Assembly (NCBI RefSeq): GCF_015680405.1
Contig: NZ_JADLJS010000029.1
Span: 1-64,000, forward strand
Direction of reading: 5' to 3'
DNA: 64,000 nucleotides
Source: Pseudomonas pudica
Lineage (GTDB): Bacteria; Pseudomonadota; Gammaproteobacteria; Pseudomonadales; Pseudomonadaceae
Made by a program: the position numbers and the translations under genes. Below the pieces are notes generated by a model that saw only the letters and a program-made list of their open reading frames with translations, had not been told where the DNA came from and searched no databases. Positions 41,391-50,104 of the stretch are shown here, in pieces. Within the stretch, counting starts at the first letter, position 1. Every line of letters starts with the position of its first letter.

Positions 41391-42167
41391 TTAGTGGGTA
41401 GTAAACCGCTGATGCACCGGCGACGAACTGGGTGTCAGTGCCAGTGCCAGCTGGGTGCGGTTGTGCATGTGGGTCAGGCGCAGCACCTGCGACACATACA
41501 GCTTCACGGTGTTCTCGGTAATGCCCAGTTCGCAGGCGATCTGGTAGTTGGTCTTGCCCTTGCTCACCAGGCGGGCCACCTCCAGCTGGCGTGGCGACAG
41601 CTTCTCGAACGCCGCTGGCAGCTCGCTTTCACTTTCTTCCACATCCGTGGCACGTCGATGAGTACCTTGGCCCCGGGCTTTTTCCAAATCCTGGTAGAGC
41701 TCGTCAATCGATTCGGCCAGATCCTGCAGTCGCTGATTCAATCCGCCGAGGTCGTGGACGTTGCGCTGGCGTTCCAGCAACGCCTCTTCCTGTCGACGTA
41801 CGCCTTCGAGAAGTTCATCGAGCTCCACCGGCTTCTGGTAGTAGTCGGCAAAGCCTTCGCGTAGCGCGCGGATCACATCCTGTTTCTCGGCACGTCCGGT
41901 CAACATGATGGCTTCGAACATGCGATGGCTGCCGTTGACCTGCTTCAAGGTGCGCATCAGTTCGATGCCATCCCTTTCCGGCATGTGCAGATCACAGATG
42001 AGCAGACTGATGGCTGGGTCTGCCATATAACGCTCGATGGCTTCGTCAGCAGAATGGGCCGGTACGCAGACATAGCCCTTGGTTTCGAGGAATTCACAGA
42101 GTTGTTCGACAATGACCGGTTGGTCATCCACCACTAAAACCTTCAATGCACTCACTTGTCTGGACAC
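41391..42167 (-). CDS. pprB: LuxR-type response regulator, PprB-like
   Basis: A 258-residue two-component regulator. The receiver domain (about 8-125) has LVVDDQP, the phospho-site Asp59 in LICDLHMPERDG and Lys112. A coiled region (about 130-165) joins it to a LuxR helix-turn-helix with LSPRQLEVARLVSKGKTNYQ. The layout and the neighbouring FppA-like gene match P. aeruginosa PprB, the regulator of Flp pili and other adhesins. The start is GTG at 42167 with GGGAG 7 bases before. The cognate kinase gene is not here. The symbol is by analogy. Confidence 0.78.
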   Translation of the reverse strand: MSRQVSALKVLVVDDQPVIVEQLCEFLETKGYVCVPAHSADEAIERYMADPAISLLICDLHMPERDGIELMRTLKQVNGSHRMFEAIMLTGRAEKQDVIRALREGFADYYQKPVELDELLEGVRRQEEALLERQRNVHDLGGLNQRLQDLAESIDELYQDLEKARGQGTHRRATDVEESESELPAAFEKLSPRQLEVARLVSKGKTNYQIACELGITENTVKLYVSQVLRLTHMHNRTQLALALTPSSSPVHQRFTTH

Positions 42168-42248
42168 GATCCACTCCCTGTTCGTATACGGCCCTGCTCC
42201 CGGGGCCAGACGCTCTGGCAGTTTAAAAATAGTCGCACCCAGTGAATA

Positions 42249-42265
42249 TGTACAAGTTTTGTACA
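42249..42265. promoter_or_regulatory. Palindromic operator candidate upstream of the PprB-like gene
   Basis: TGTACAAGTTTTGTACA is a perfect inverted repeat (seven-base arms, three-base centre), about 82 bases upstream of the GTG. It is the only strong dyad in this 120-base gap and may be a binding site for the regulator itself. Confidence 0.5.
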
Positions 42266-42287
42266 AGGCGACGGAGCACAGGCTGGC

Positions 42288-42758
42288 TCATTGGACCCAT
42301 ACCGCTGTCAGAAGAAAGCCGGCCAGCACATAGGGGACGAACGCCTGCTTGTCACCCATTTCCTCGGTCAGGGCCTGCAGTCGCTTTTTCACCTTTGGGT
42401 TGAGCAAAGTCCATAGGCGCCGGCGGGTGAGCAGCCAAAGCAGCACGCTGACACCGGCGCCTATGAAGGTGCCAAGTACGTATTGCGGGCTGGTGGCCAG
42501 GGCCAGTGCGCCCATCAGCTTGACGTCATCGGCACCGAAACGGCCAAGCATGTAGCCGGGCAGGGTCAGCAGCATGACGATGGCCAGCGCCCAGCCGGCA
42601 TCGCTGGCATCGGCGCCGATCCAGCTGCGACCGGTGGCGAAAAGCCAGGCCAGGGCGCAGGCAGCCACGCCAAGGGTGAGCATGTTGGATATCTGGCGTT
42701 GACGCACATCCTGTTCGGAGCACAAGGCAAGCCACAGCAGGAGAACAATGCTTTGCAT
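42288..42758 (-). CDS. fppA: Type IV/Flp prepilin peptidase (FppA-like, A24 family)
   Basis: A 156-residue membrane aspartic protease. It has the A24 catalytic aspartates in CSEQDVRQRQISN and GADDVKLMGALAL, and about five hydrophobic helices. It lacks the N-terminal methylase part, as in the small CpaA/FppA group that matures Flp pilins. No flp or tad genes occur in the window. The start is chosen at MQSIVLLL; no strong ribosome site is seen. It lies upstream of the PprB-like gene on the same strand, as in P. aeruginosa. Confidence 0.82.
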   Translation of the reverse strand: MQSIVLLLWLALCSEQDVRQRQISNMLTLGVAACALAWLFATGRSWIGADASDAGWALAIVMLLTLPGYMLGRFGADDVKLMGALALATSPQYVLGTFIGAGVSVLLWLLTRRRLWTLLNPKVKKRLQALTEEMGDKQAFVPYVLAGFLLTAVWVQ

Positions 42759-42931
42759 TGGCAGGTCGCCCTTCCCAAATGTTGAACACATCTACCCGGT
42801 CAGTCAGGTTTCCTTAAGTGAAGATAGACGGGAACCTGCGTGGGAGTGGGGCGGGCAAGGGAAAAAGGCGTGGCCGGGATGGATTTTGTCGTAGCTGGCA
42901 CAGGTACTTGCCGTTGAAAATCTTGCGCGAC

Positions 42932-43022
42932 CCCTGTGGGAGCGGGCGAGCCCGCGAACACGGGCGAAGCCCGTGCCATCCACCGCGGTGCCTGCTTCGC
43001 GGGCATGCCCGCTCCCACAGGT
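42932..43022. repeat. Inverted REP pair around a short palindrome
   Basis: GTGGGAGCGGGCGAGCCCGC and GCGGGCATGCCCGCTCCCAC face each other around CACGGGCGAAGCCCGTG. They lie between the second DUF4136 gene and the FppA-like gene. The rest of 42759-43053 holds nothing I can assign. Confidence 0.85.
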
Positions 43023-43053
43023 CCGGGGCGCCCATGGAGTTTGTGTTTGAGCG

Positions 43054-43623
43054 TTACTTCCTGCTCCCCGGCGGGTAGTTGGCCAGCACCTTGGTCACGG
43101 TGTTCTGGATCGCGCTGTTGCGTTCCTCGGGGCTTGGCGGGTAGTTGTTCATGATCTGCTCGGCACTGCCGCGCCACACAAGCTTGCTGTCACGCCCATC
43201 GAACAGGTCGATCTGGATGGTGGCGACCTTGTAATCGACGCTGCGGGTTTCGTTGTACATCGGGCCACCCCAGTAGCCGCCCCAATAGCCCCCCCAGCCA
43301 CCGCCGTAGTTGGTGGTGATCTGTTGCTGGCGCTGCTCGACGATCAGGTAAGCGCGCACTGTCAGGTCGGGCCGTGCGCCACCTTGTACCGGGCGCAGGC
43401 CTCGCTGGTCGAGCTGGTCGGCGACCGCCTGGCGAATGCGCTGCTCGGTCAGGTCACTCTTGATTCGTGGGTCGTCCGGGCGATACTGCAGGCCCGGTTC
43501 CTGCCAGGCCCAGCTGCGGTAGGCGGCAAAGTCACGGCTGGCATCGAAATCCTGCTGGACGTTATTGCTGGAGCAGGCGGCGAGCAATAACGCGAATGAC
43601 AGTAGAACGAGACGGCGCAACAT
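43054..43623 (-). CDS. DUF4136 lipoprotein (second copy)
   Basis: A 189-residue lipoprotein with lipobox LLAAC (Cys17). The DUF4136 features are FAAYRSWAWQEPG early, a Gly/Trp/Tyr-rich segment (GGGWGGYWGGYWGG) in the middle, and WRGSAEQIMNNYPPSPEER late. GGAGA lies 6 bases before the ATG. It follows a related gene by 19 bases; the two arose by duplication. Function unknown. Confidence 0.85.
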   Translation of the reverse strand: MLRRLVLLSFALLLAACSSNNVQQDFDASRDFAAYRSWAWQEPGLQYRPDDPRIKSDLTEQRIRQAVADQLDQRGLRPVQGGARPDLTVRAYLIVEQRQQQITTNYGGGWGGYWGGYWGGPMYNETRSVDYKVATIQIDLFDGRDSKLVWRGSAEQIMNNYPPSPEERNSAIQNTVTKVLANYPPGSRK

Positions 43624-43642
43624 GATGGTTCTCCGTTGGATA

Positions 43643-44281
43643 TCAACTGGGAGGATAGCCGTTGAGCGCCTTGTGCACAGAATCGCGCAGGGCGCTTTCG
43701 CGTTCACGCGGCGAGTCCTTGTCGCTGCCGCTTTCGGCGCTGGCACTCCATACCGGCTGGCCGCTGCGGGCGTCGTACAGGTCGATACGCACCACCATCA
43801 CCTGCACCTCGTAGGTGCGCACGATGGGCACGCTGGCATAGCCACCATAACCATGGCGGTAGCCGCCATAACCGACTCCACCGTAGGGGTACGGGCCGTA
43901 GTAAGGGTCGTAGGCATCGTAGTCACGTACCTGACGCAAGCGCTTTTCCAGGCGTATATCGGCGCTGACCAGCAAGTCGCCGGGGCCGCCGCCCCGGGCG
44001 GGACGCAGGCCATGCTGGTCCAGCGCGCCGCTGACGGCATCTGCCAGTTGCCCCGGGTCGGTATCGACCGAGCCACTGGGCAACTGGCCGTTGCGCCAAC
44101 TCCAGCTACGGTAGTGCCCATAATCACGGGCTGGTGTCGGGTAGGCACTGGCATCGAAGGTGCTGGCCGCCTGGGCAGGCGCCGGTGGTAACGGGCGGCT
44201 GCTGGCCACATAGGGGTTGCTGCCCTGGCAGCCAGCCAGGGCAAGCGGCAGCACGGCCAGGCACAACAGACGGTACGGCAT
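43643..44281 (-). CDS. DUF4136 lipoprotein (first copy)
   Basis: A 212-residue lipoprotein with lipobox ALAGC (Cys18). It has DYGHYRSWSWRNGQ, a Gly/Tyr-rich middle (PYYGPYPYGGVGYGGYRHGY) and WSASAESGSDKDSPRERES, parallel to the next gene. GGGAGGA precedes the ATG. It follows cmoM by 21 bases in the same direction. Confidence 0.85.
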   Translation of the reverse strand: MPYRLLCLAVLPLALAGCQGSNPYVASSRPLPPAPAQAASTFDASAYPTPARDYGHYRSWSWRNGQLPSGSVDTDPGQLADAVSGALDQHGLRPARGGGPGDLLVSADIRLEKRLRQVRDYDAYDPYYGPYPYGGVGYGGYRHGYGGYASVPIVRTYEVQVMVVRIDLYDARSGQPVWSASAESGSDKDSPRERESALRDSVHKALNGYPPS

Positions 44282-44302
44282 GTATTCCTCCCGGTGGGCA
44301 GG

Positions 44303-45052
44303 TCAGCGGGGGCGGCAGACCCAGTGCAGGTAGCGGCCGAGCCCGGCGAAGCTGGGGTGTCGACGGTAGGCCAGTTCCATTTCCAGCAAGTCCAGCAGCT
44401 CGGCCTTGCCTTGGAATTCCTTGGGCATGTAGTCGTGGAACACCCGCACGCCACTTTCGCTTTCAACCTGCCACATAGGTTCAAGTTGCGCCCTGAGCTC
44501 GCGTGGATCAAGCGGTTTTTGCGGGGTCAGGCTCTGCTTTTCACCTTCCAGCCGGTTGCTGCGCAACTTTCGGAAATGGCCTTTGAGCAGGTTGCGATAG
44601 ACCAGGGCGTCGCGGTTGTAGAACGCCAGCGACAGCCACCCGGAGGGGGCCGTGAGCTGATGCAGCACCGGCATGATGCTTTCGGGCTCGGCCAGCCATT
44701 CGAGTACTGCGTGGCATAACACCAGGTCATAGGGTTCGGTCAGCTGGCCGAGCAGGTCTTGCCAGGGGGCCTGGATGAAGGTGGCCGGTTGGCCGGCTTC
44801 GGCAAAGCGCGCCCGTGCGCCGTCTAGCATGGGCGCGGCGGGTTCGGCCAGGGTCAGCTGATGGCCGCGCTGGGCCAGCCACAAGGCCATGTGACCCAAC
44901 CCGGCTCCGATGTCGAGGATGCGCAGCGGGCGGTCGGGCAATACTTCGGCCAGGTCGGCTTGCAGCACGGCCAGGCGGATGGCGCCTTTGGCGCCGCCGT
45001 AGATTTTTTCGGCAAAGCGGGTGGCCAGCTCATCGAAGTGACGGTCGTTCAT
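44303..45052 (-). CDS. cmoM: tRNA 5-carboxymethoxyuridine methyltransferase CmoM (SmtA)
   Basis: A 249-residue SAM-dependent methyltransferase. It opens MNDRHFDELATRFAEKIYGG, typical of CmoM, followed by the SAM motif RILDIGAGLGHMALWLA. LCHAVLEWLAEPESIMP and LSLAFYNRDALVYRNLLKG are family segments. It would finish the mcmo5U modification at the tRNA wobble base. The ATG at 45052 overlaps the stop of the preceding gene. Confidence 0.88.
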   Translation of the reverse strand: MNDRHFDELATRFAEKIYGGAKGAIRLAVLQADLAEVLPDRPLRILDIGAGLGHMALWLAQRGHQLTLAEPAAPMLDGARARFAEAGQPATFIQAPWQDLLGQLTEPYDLVLCHAVLEWLAEPESIMPVLHQLTAPSGWLSLAFYNRDALVYRNLLKGHFRKLRSNRLEGEKQSLTPQKPLDPRELRAQLEPMWQVESESGVRVFHDYMPKEFQGKAELLDLLEMELAYRRHPSFAGLGRYLHWVCRPR

Positions 45053-45354
45053 CGGGCGAAGCGCCTCTCGCTGTCGGCCAGCTTGGCGCGCACCACCTGG
45101 TCCATGTCCAGGCCCAGTTCGCTGCACAGCAGCAACAGGTAGAGCACCACATCGCCGATTTCCTGGCCTGCGTGGGCTAGCTTGTCGGCGGGCAGCTGGC
45201 GTGATTGGTCTTCGCTTAGCCACTGGAAGATTTCCACCAGTTCGGCCATTTCGACGCTGGCGGCCATGGCCAGGTTCTTCGGGCTGTGGAAGCCACGCCA
45301 GTCGTTGTTGTCGCGGATCTGGTGCAGGCGTTGGGTGAGTTCTTGCAGGTTCAT
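45049..45354 (-). CDS. MazG-like nucleotide pyrophosphohydrolase
   Basis: A 101-residue all-alpha NTP pyrophosphatase. The metal-binding residues are in ASVEMAELVEIFQWLSE and AGQEIGDVVLYLLLL, an EExxE...ExxD pattern. It would cleave NTPs, perhaps damaged ones. GGAGAT precedes the ATG at 45354. It heads an operon with cmoM and the two DUF4136 genes. Confidence 0.87.
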   Translation of the reverse strand: MNLQELTQRLHQIRDNNDWRGFHSPKNLAMAASVEMAELVEIFQWLSEDQSRQLPADKLAHAGQEIGDVVLYLLLLCSELGLDMDQVVRAKLADSERRFAR

Positions 45355-45431
45355 CGGGGATCTCCTAATGCTGCATAGCTTCTGCGCAGGCCCGATGCAA
45401 AGCAAGCGTATACCGCCAGGAGAGGCATGGT

Positions 45432-45550
45432 TCCTGTAGGAGCGGCCTTGTGTCGCGATGGGGCGCTAAGCGGCCCCAAATTATCAGCTGCGCCGCTGGC
45501 ATCGCCGGGGCTGCTTTGCGGCCCATCGCGACACAAGGTCGCTCCTACAG
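45432..45550. repeat. Inverted REP pair supplying a stop codon
   Basis: CCTGTAGGAGCGGCCTTGTG and its complement face each other. The right edge overlaps the 3' end of the MaoC-like gene, whose TAG is the CTGTAGGAG of the REP. Confidence 0.88.
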
Positions 45551-46396
45551 AGGGGCCCAGCGCCCGACCATATGCAGCACCCCTCCATGCCCATCCAGCC
45601 GCAGCTCTCCCATGGTCCCCGCCTCACTGGCACCCAGCACCACCTCCGATGGCAATCGCACCGGTTTGCGGAAATCCACCTCGAAGGCATAGCCACTGTG
45701 CGGCAGGTGCCCGCGCAGTGCCGCCAGGGCCATGGCCTTGCTCCACATGCCATGGGCAATGGCCGTGGGGAAGCCGAACAGCCGCGCACTGGCTGCGCTG
45801 AGGTGGATCGGGTTGTAGTCCCCGCAGACCTTGGCATAACGCCGGCCGATATCGCTGTCGGCGTACCAGCGGGTCGCCTCCGGCAGCGCTTGCGGTTCGT
45901 CCTTGGCAGGCTCACCTGCCTCGCTTTCAAGCTTCAGCCCGCGCACCAGCATGCGGCTGGTCTCGCGCCAGAGCAGGCCGATGCCGTCTTCGGCTTCGGT
46001 GACCAGATCGAAGGTGCCGCCCTTGGCATGCGCTTGCAGATTGCCTGCATGCACCGCAAAGCGCAGCCCTTCGACACCGCCCAGTGGGCGAAGCACTTCG
46101 ATGCGGTTGTGCAGGTGCACCAGGCCGAGCAGCGGGAAGGGGAAGTTGGGTGCGGTCATCAACTGCAACTGCAGCGCGAACGCCATGACATGTGGATAAG
46201 TACCCGGCAGGCGGCCATCGTCGATGAAGTGGCACAGCCGTCGATAGGCGGCCAGGTTACCCGGCTGGACGCGGATGAAACAGCGCAGGCCGTCATCCGG
46301 CAACTGGTCGCCGCTGATGGTGCGCTTGCTGGCCGCGCGCAGGTAAAGGCTGGCGCGCGAAGCCGGGCTGTGCAGATCGTGCCAGTGTCGGCTCAT
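45545..46396 (-). CDS. MaoC-like acyl dehydratase
   Basis: A 283-residue double-hotdog hydratase/dehydratase. The hydratase motif is YAKVCGDYNPIHLSAASARL (near residues 197-216) followed by GFPTAIAHGMWSKAMAL. It would act on 3-hydroxyacyl or enoyl thioesters made by its neighbours. The ATG at 46396 follows the reductase stop by 2 bases. Its stop codon lies in REP sequence. Confidence 0.88.
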   Translation of the reverse strand: MSRHWHDLHSPASRASLYLRAASKRTISGDQLPDDGLRCFIRVQPGNLAAYRRLCHFIDDGRLPGTYPHVMAFALQLQLMTAPNFPFPLLGLVHLHNRIEVLRPLGGVEGLRFAVHAGNLQAHAKGGTFDLVTEAEDGIGLLWRETSRMLVRGLKLESEAGEPAKDEPQALPEATRWYADSDIGRRYAKVCGDYNPIHLSAASARLFGFPTAIAHGMWSKAMALAALRGHLPHSGYAFEVDFRKPVRLPSEVVLGASEAGTMGELRLDGHGGVLHMVGRWAPL

Positions 46397-46398
46397 GT

Positions 46399-47751
46399 TC
46401 AGGCCCCCATCAAGGCCTGGCCGCATACCCGCAGCACCTGGCCGTTGACTGCACCGGAGCCCGGCTGGCTGAGCCAGGCGATGGCTTCGGCGACATCCTG
46501 CGGGCGGCCGCCCTGGCCAAGCGAACTCAGGCGTCGCCCTGCTTCGCGCAGGCCCATCGGCATGGCGGCGGTCATGTGGGTTTCGATGAAACCGGGGGCC
46601 ACGGCATTGATGCTGCCGCCGCGCTCGGCGAGCCGGGGCGCCCATGCCTGTGCCAGGCCGATCAACCCAGCCTTGCTTGCGGCATAGTTGGCCTGCCCAC
46701 GGTTGCCGGCGATGCCGCTGACCGAGGCCAGCAGGGTGATACGCGCGTTTTCACCCAGGGCGCCGTTGTCGTACAGCGCCTGGGTCAGCACCTGCGGTGC
46801 CTTGAGATTGACCGCCAGCACCGCGTCCCAGTATTCCGGGGTCATGTTGGCCAGGGTCTTGTCGCGGGTGATACCGGCGTTGTGCACCACGATGTCGATG
46901 CCGTCGGGCAGGGCCGCAAGCAGTTGCGTTGCCGCGTCGCCGGCGCAGATGTCCAGGGGCAGCGCCTTGCCACCCAGGCGCGCGGCCAGGGCGTCGAGGT
47001 CCTGGCTGGCTTGCGGCACATCCAGCAGCAGTACGTCGGCACCGTCCCGGGCCAGGGTTTCGGCAATGGCGGCGCCGATGCCGCGCGCGGCACCGGTCAC
47101 CAGGGCGCGGCGCCCAGCCAGAGGCCGAGTCCAGTCCTCGACCTGGCTGGTGCAGGCATGCAGGCGCAGCACCTGGCCGGAGATGAAGGCGCTTTTGGGC
47201 GAGAGGAAGAAGCGCAGGGCGCCTTCCAACTGGTTTTCCGCGCCGGGGCCGACATACAGCAACTGCGCGGTCGCACCGTTGCGCAATTCCTTGGCCAGCG
47301 AGCGGCTGAAGCCTTCCAGGGCCCGTTGGGCAATGCTGGCCAACGGGTCGTCGAGGCCTTCTGGTGCGCGGCCCAGCAACACTACATGGGCGCACGGTGC
47401 CAGGCTGCGCAGCAGAGGCTGAAAAAATTCGCGCAACTGCTTCAACGCATCGCTGTCGGACAGGTGGCTGGCATCGAATACCACGGCCTTGATCTTCGGC
47501 CCCAGGCCTGCCACCCACGCCTCGGCCCGGAGGTTGTCGGTATTGAAGCTGTAAAGCGTGTCGGTCAGCCGCGGGGCAATGGCTTCGACCTGGCTAGCCA
47601 GTGGCCCGCCACCCAGTACCAGGGCACCTTCGACCGGGCGCAGGCGGCCGGCCTGCCAGCGCTCCAGCGGCGCCGGGCGTGGCAGGCCAAGGGCATCCAC
47701 AAGACGGCGGCCGAGGTTGGAGTTGGCAAAGCCGAGGTAGCGATCGCTCAT
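46399..47751 (-). CDS. High-molecular-weight 3-oxoacyl-(ACP/CoA) reductase (FabG4-like)
   Basis: A 450-residue SDR. Residues about 1-200 are a degenerate Rossmann-like domain (VEGALVLGGGPLASQVEAIA). Residues about 207-450 are a normal reductase with VTGAARGIGAAIAETLA, NAGITRDKTLANM and the active-site SVSGIAGNRGQANYAASKAG (Ser, Tyr-x3-Lys). GGGAGA precedes the ATG. This layout matches the large FabG4 type. It overlaps operonically with the MaoC gene and is divergent from the thiolase. Confidence 0.9.
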   Translation of the reverse strand: MSDRYLGFANSNLGRRLVDALGLPRPAPLERWQAGRLRPVEGALVLGGGPLASQVEAIAPRLTDTLYSFNTDNLRAEAWVAGLGPKIKAVVFDASHLSDSDALKQLREFFQPLLRSLAPCAHVVLLGRAPEGLDDPLASIAQRALEGFSRSLAKELRNGATAQLLYVGPGAENQLEGALRFFLSPKSAFISGQVLRLHACTSQVEDWTRPLAGRRALVTGAARGIGAAIAETLARDGADVLLLDVPQASQDLDALAARLGGKALPLDICAGDAATQLLAALPDGIDIVVHNAGITRDKTLANMTPEYWDAVLAVNLKAPQVLTQALYDNGALGENARITLLASVSGIAGNRGQANYAASKAGLIGLAQAWAPRLAERGGSINAVAPGFIETHMTAAMPMGLREAGRRLSSLGQGGRPQDVAEAIAWLSQPGSGAVNGQVLRVCGQALMGA

Positions 47752-47869
47752 GAGTGGGTCTCCCGGAAGGCAAGCTTGAAAGTGTGGACCAACTTTGTGG
47801 CAAGGTCGTTCGAATGCGGTAAAAACACCTAGGCTGTACGGATCAAATTGTTTCAGGAGGAACAAGCGC

Positions 47870-49147
47870 ATGCGTTCATTTCGCCGGGTCGCGATCCTGG
47901 GCGGCAACCGAATTCCCTTCGCCCGCTCCAATGGCGCCTACGCCACGGTCAGCAACCAGGCGATGCTAACCGTCGCCCTCGAAGGGCTGATCGAACGCTA
48001 CCGCCTGCATGGGTTGTGCATTGGGGAAGTGGTTGCCGGTGCGGTGCTCAAGCACTCGCGTGACATGAACCTGACCCGTGAGTGCGTGCTGGGCTCGCGG
48101 CTGTCGCCGCAGACGCCGGCCTACGATATCCAGCAAGCCTGCGGCACCGGGCTGGAGGCGGCGTTGCTGGTGGCCAACAAGATTGCCTTGGGGCAGATCG
48201 ACTGCGGCATTGCCGGCGGCGTGGACACAACCTCCGATGCGCCGATTGCAGTCAACGAAGGCCTGCGCCATATCCTGCTGCAGGCCAACCGTGGCAAAAA
48301 CCTGGGCGAGCGGCTCAAGCCATTCCTCAAGCTGCGTCCTCACCACCTGAAACCTGAATTGCCGCGCAACGGCGAGCCGCGCACAGGGTTGTCGATGGGC
48401 GAACATTGCGAACGCATGGCCCAGGCCTGGCGCATTGGCCGTGCCGAACAGGACGAGCTGGCATTGCTCAGCCACCAGGCGCTGGCTGCCGCGTACGCCG
48501 AAGGGTGGGAGGATGACCTGCTGACGCCGTTTCTGTCTTTGACCCGTGACAACAACCTGCGCCCCGACCTGACCCTGGAACAATTGTCCAAGCTCAAGCC
48601 AGCCTTCGACCGCAGCGGGCAGGGCACGCTGACGGCCGGCAACTCCACACCGCTGACCGATGGTGCTTCGCTGGTGTTGCTGGGCAGCGAGGAATGGGCC
48701 GAGCAGCAGGGGCTGCCGGTGCTGGCCTATCTGGTCGATGGTGAAACCGCTGCGGTGGATTTCGTTACTGGTCGCGAAGGGCTGTTGATGGCGCCGGTGT
48801 ATGCGGTGCCGCGGCTGCTGGCGCGCAATGGCCTGACGCTGCAGGACTTTGACTATTACGAGATTCACGAAGCCTTTGCTGCCCAGGTGCTGTGCACGCT
48901 CAAGGCTTGGGAAGATGCCGATTATTGCCGTGAGCGGTTGGGGCTGGATGCGCCGCTCGGGGCGATCGACCGCAGCAAGCTCAACGTCAAGGGCAGTTCG
49001 CTGGCGGCCGGGCACCCGTTTGCCGCGACCGGGGGGCGGATATTGGCCAACCTGGCCAAGTTGCTGGCGAGGGTGGGGAAGGGGCGGGGGTTGATTTCGA
49101 TCTGTGCAGCGGGTGGGCAGGGGGTGACCGTCATCGTCGAGCGCTGA
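47870..49147 (+). CDS. Acetyl-CoA C-acyltransferase (thiolase, FadI-like)
   Basis: A 425-residue thiolase. The nucleophile is in IQQACGTGLEAAL (near residue 90). HEAFAAQVLC, AAGHPFAATGGR and CAAGGQGVTV carry the other catalytic His and Cys. AGGAGG lies 9 bases before the ATG. It is divergent from the reductase-MaoC pair, and together the three give thiolase, ketoacyl reductase and hydratase steps. No acyl-CoA or enoyl reductase gene is in the cluster. Confidence 0.92.
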   Translation: MRSFRRVAILGGNRIPFARSNGAYATVSNQAMLTVALEGLIERYRLHGLCIGEVVAGAVLKHSRDMNLTRECVLGSRLSPQTPAYDIQQACGTGLEAALLVANKIALGQIDCGIAGGVDTTSDAPIAVNEGLRHILLQANRGKNLGERLKPFLKLRPHHLKPELPRNGEPRTGLSMGEHCERMAQAWRIGRAEQDELALLSHQALAAAYAEGWEDDLLTPFLSLTRDNNLRPDLTLEQLSKLKPAFDRSGQGTLTAGNSTPLTDGASLVLLGSEEWAEQQGLPVLAYLVDGETAAVDFVTGREGLLMAPVYAVPRLLARNGLTLQDFDYYEIHEAFAAQVLCTLKAWEDADYCRERLGLDAPLGAIDRSKLNVKGSSLAAGHPFAATGGRILANLAKLLARVGKGRGLISICAAGGQGVTVIVER

Positions 49148-49186
49148 GCTGTTAGGCTTGTCTGGTCAGAACTACAAGAAACCGCC

Positions 49187-49966
49187 ATGCCCATCATCGG
49201 ACACCCCCGCCCCATTCCGGCGCTGGATCACCTGCCCAGACCGCTCTATGCACGAGCCGAAAGCCTTGGCGCCGGCTCCTGGACCACCCGCCACCAGCAC
49301 GACTGGGTGCAGTTTTCCTACGCCATCAGCGGCGTCCTCGGGGTGTATACCCACGAAGGCAGCTACTTCGCCCCGCCCCAGTGGGGCGTGTGGATCCCAG
49401 CCGATGCCGAACACGAAGTGGTCACCTCCATGCAGGCCGAAATGCGCAGCCTTTACGTGCGCCGGGATGCCTGCCCGTGGGCACCGGAGCAATGCCGGGT
49501 ACTGGAAGTGACCCCGCTGGCGCGCGAACTGATCAAGCAGTTCTGCCTGTTCCCGGCAGACTACCCGGAGGGGGACAGTGCCGAGTCGCGGCTGGTGGCG
49601 GTGCTGCTCGACCAGTTGCGCATGCTGCCCGAAGTCGGTTTTTCGTTGCCACTACCACGGCACCCGGGGTTGCTGGCGCTGTGCAATGGTCTGATCGCTG
49701 CCCCGGATCAGTCGCAGACCTTGCAGCAGTGGGCGCGAGAGTTGGGGTGCTCGGAGAAGACGCTGATGCGGCTGTTCCAGCGGGAGACGGGCTTGAGTTT
49801 TCGCAACTGGCGGCAGCGTATGCGGCTGTTGTCGTCGCTGGCGTTGCTGGAGTCGGGGGAGAGTGTGACCGAGGCGGCGTTGGGGTGTGGGTATGACTCC
49901 ACCTCGGCATACATTGCGGCGTTCAAGCAATTGTTCGGCGCGACGCCGGGGGAGTTGAAGCTTTAG
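49187..49966 (+). CDS. AraC-family regulator with an N-terminal cupin
   Basis: A 259-residue regulator. A cupin sensor (about 30-110) has RHQHDWVQFSYAISG and PPQWGVWIPADAEHEV. Two helix-turn-helix motifs follow, with LQQWARELGCSEKTLMRLF and ALGCGYDSTSAYIAAFKQLF. It starts 39 bases after the thiolase gene in the same direction and may control it. The ribosome site is weak. Confidence 0.88.
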   Translation: MPIIGHPRPIPALDHLPRPLYARAESLGAGSWTTRHQHDWVQFSYAISGVLGVYTHEGSYFAPPQWGVWIPADAEHEVVTSMQAEMRSLYVRRDACPWAPEQCRVLEVTPLARELIKQFCLFPADYPEGDSAESRLVAVLLDQLRMLPEVGFSLPLPRHPGLLALCNGLIAAPDQSQTLQQWARELGCSEKTLMRLFQRETGLSFRNWRQRMRLLSSLALLESGESVTEAALGCGYDSTSAYIAAFKQLFGATPGELKL

Positions 49967-49986
49967 GCAATCAGGCATTGTTTGCC

Positions 49987-50095
49987 TGCACCGGCCCTAT
50001 CGCCGGCAAGCCAGCTCCCACAGGATTCCACTGCACTCAGGGCCTGTGCAGTACCTGTGGGAGCTGGCTTGCCGGCGATAGGGCCGGTACAGGTA
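49987..50095. repeat. Inverted REP pair, AGCTGGCTTGCCGGCGAT class
   Basis: Facing ATCGCCGGCAAGCCAGCTCC units. They lie between the convergent AraC and chemoreceptor genes. Same class as the unit at the left edge of the window. Confidence 0.9.
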
Positions 50096-50104
50096 ATGTA
50101 TCAA

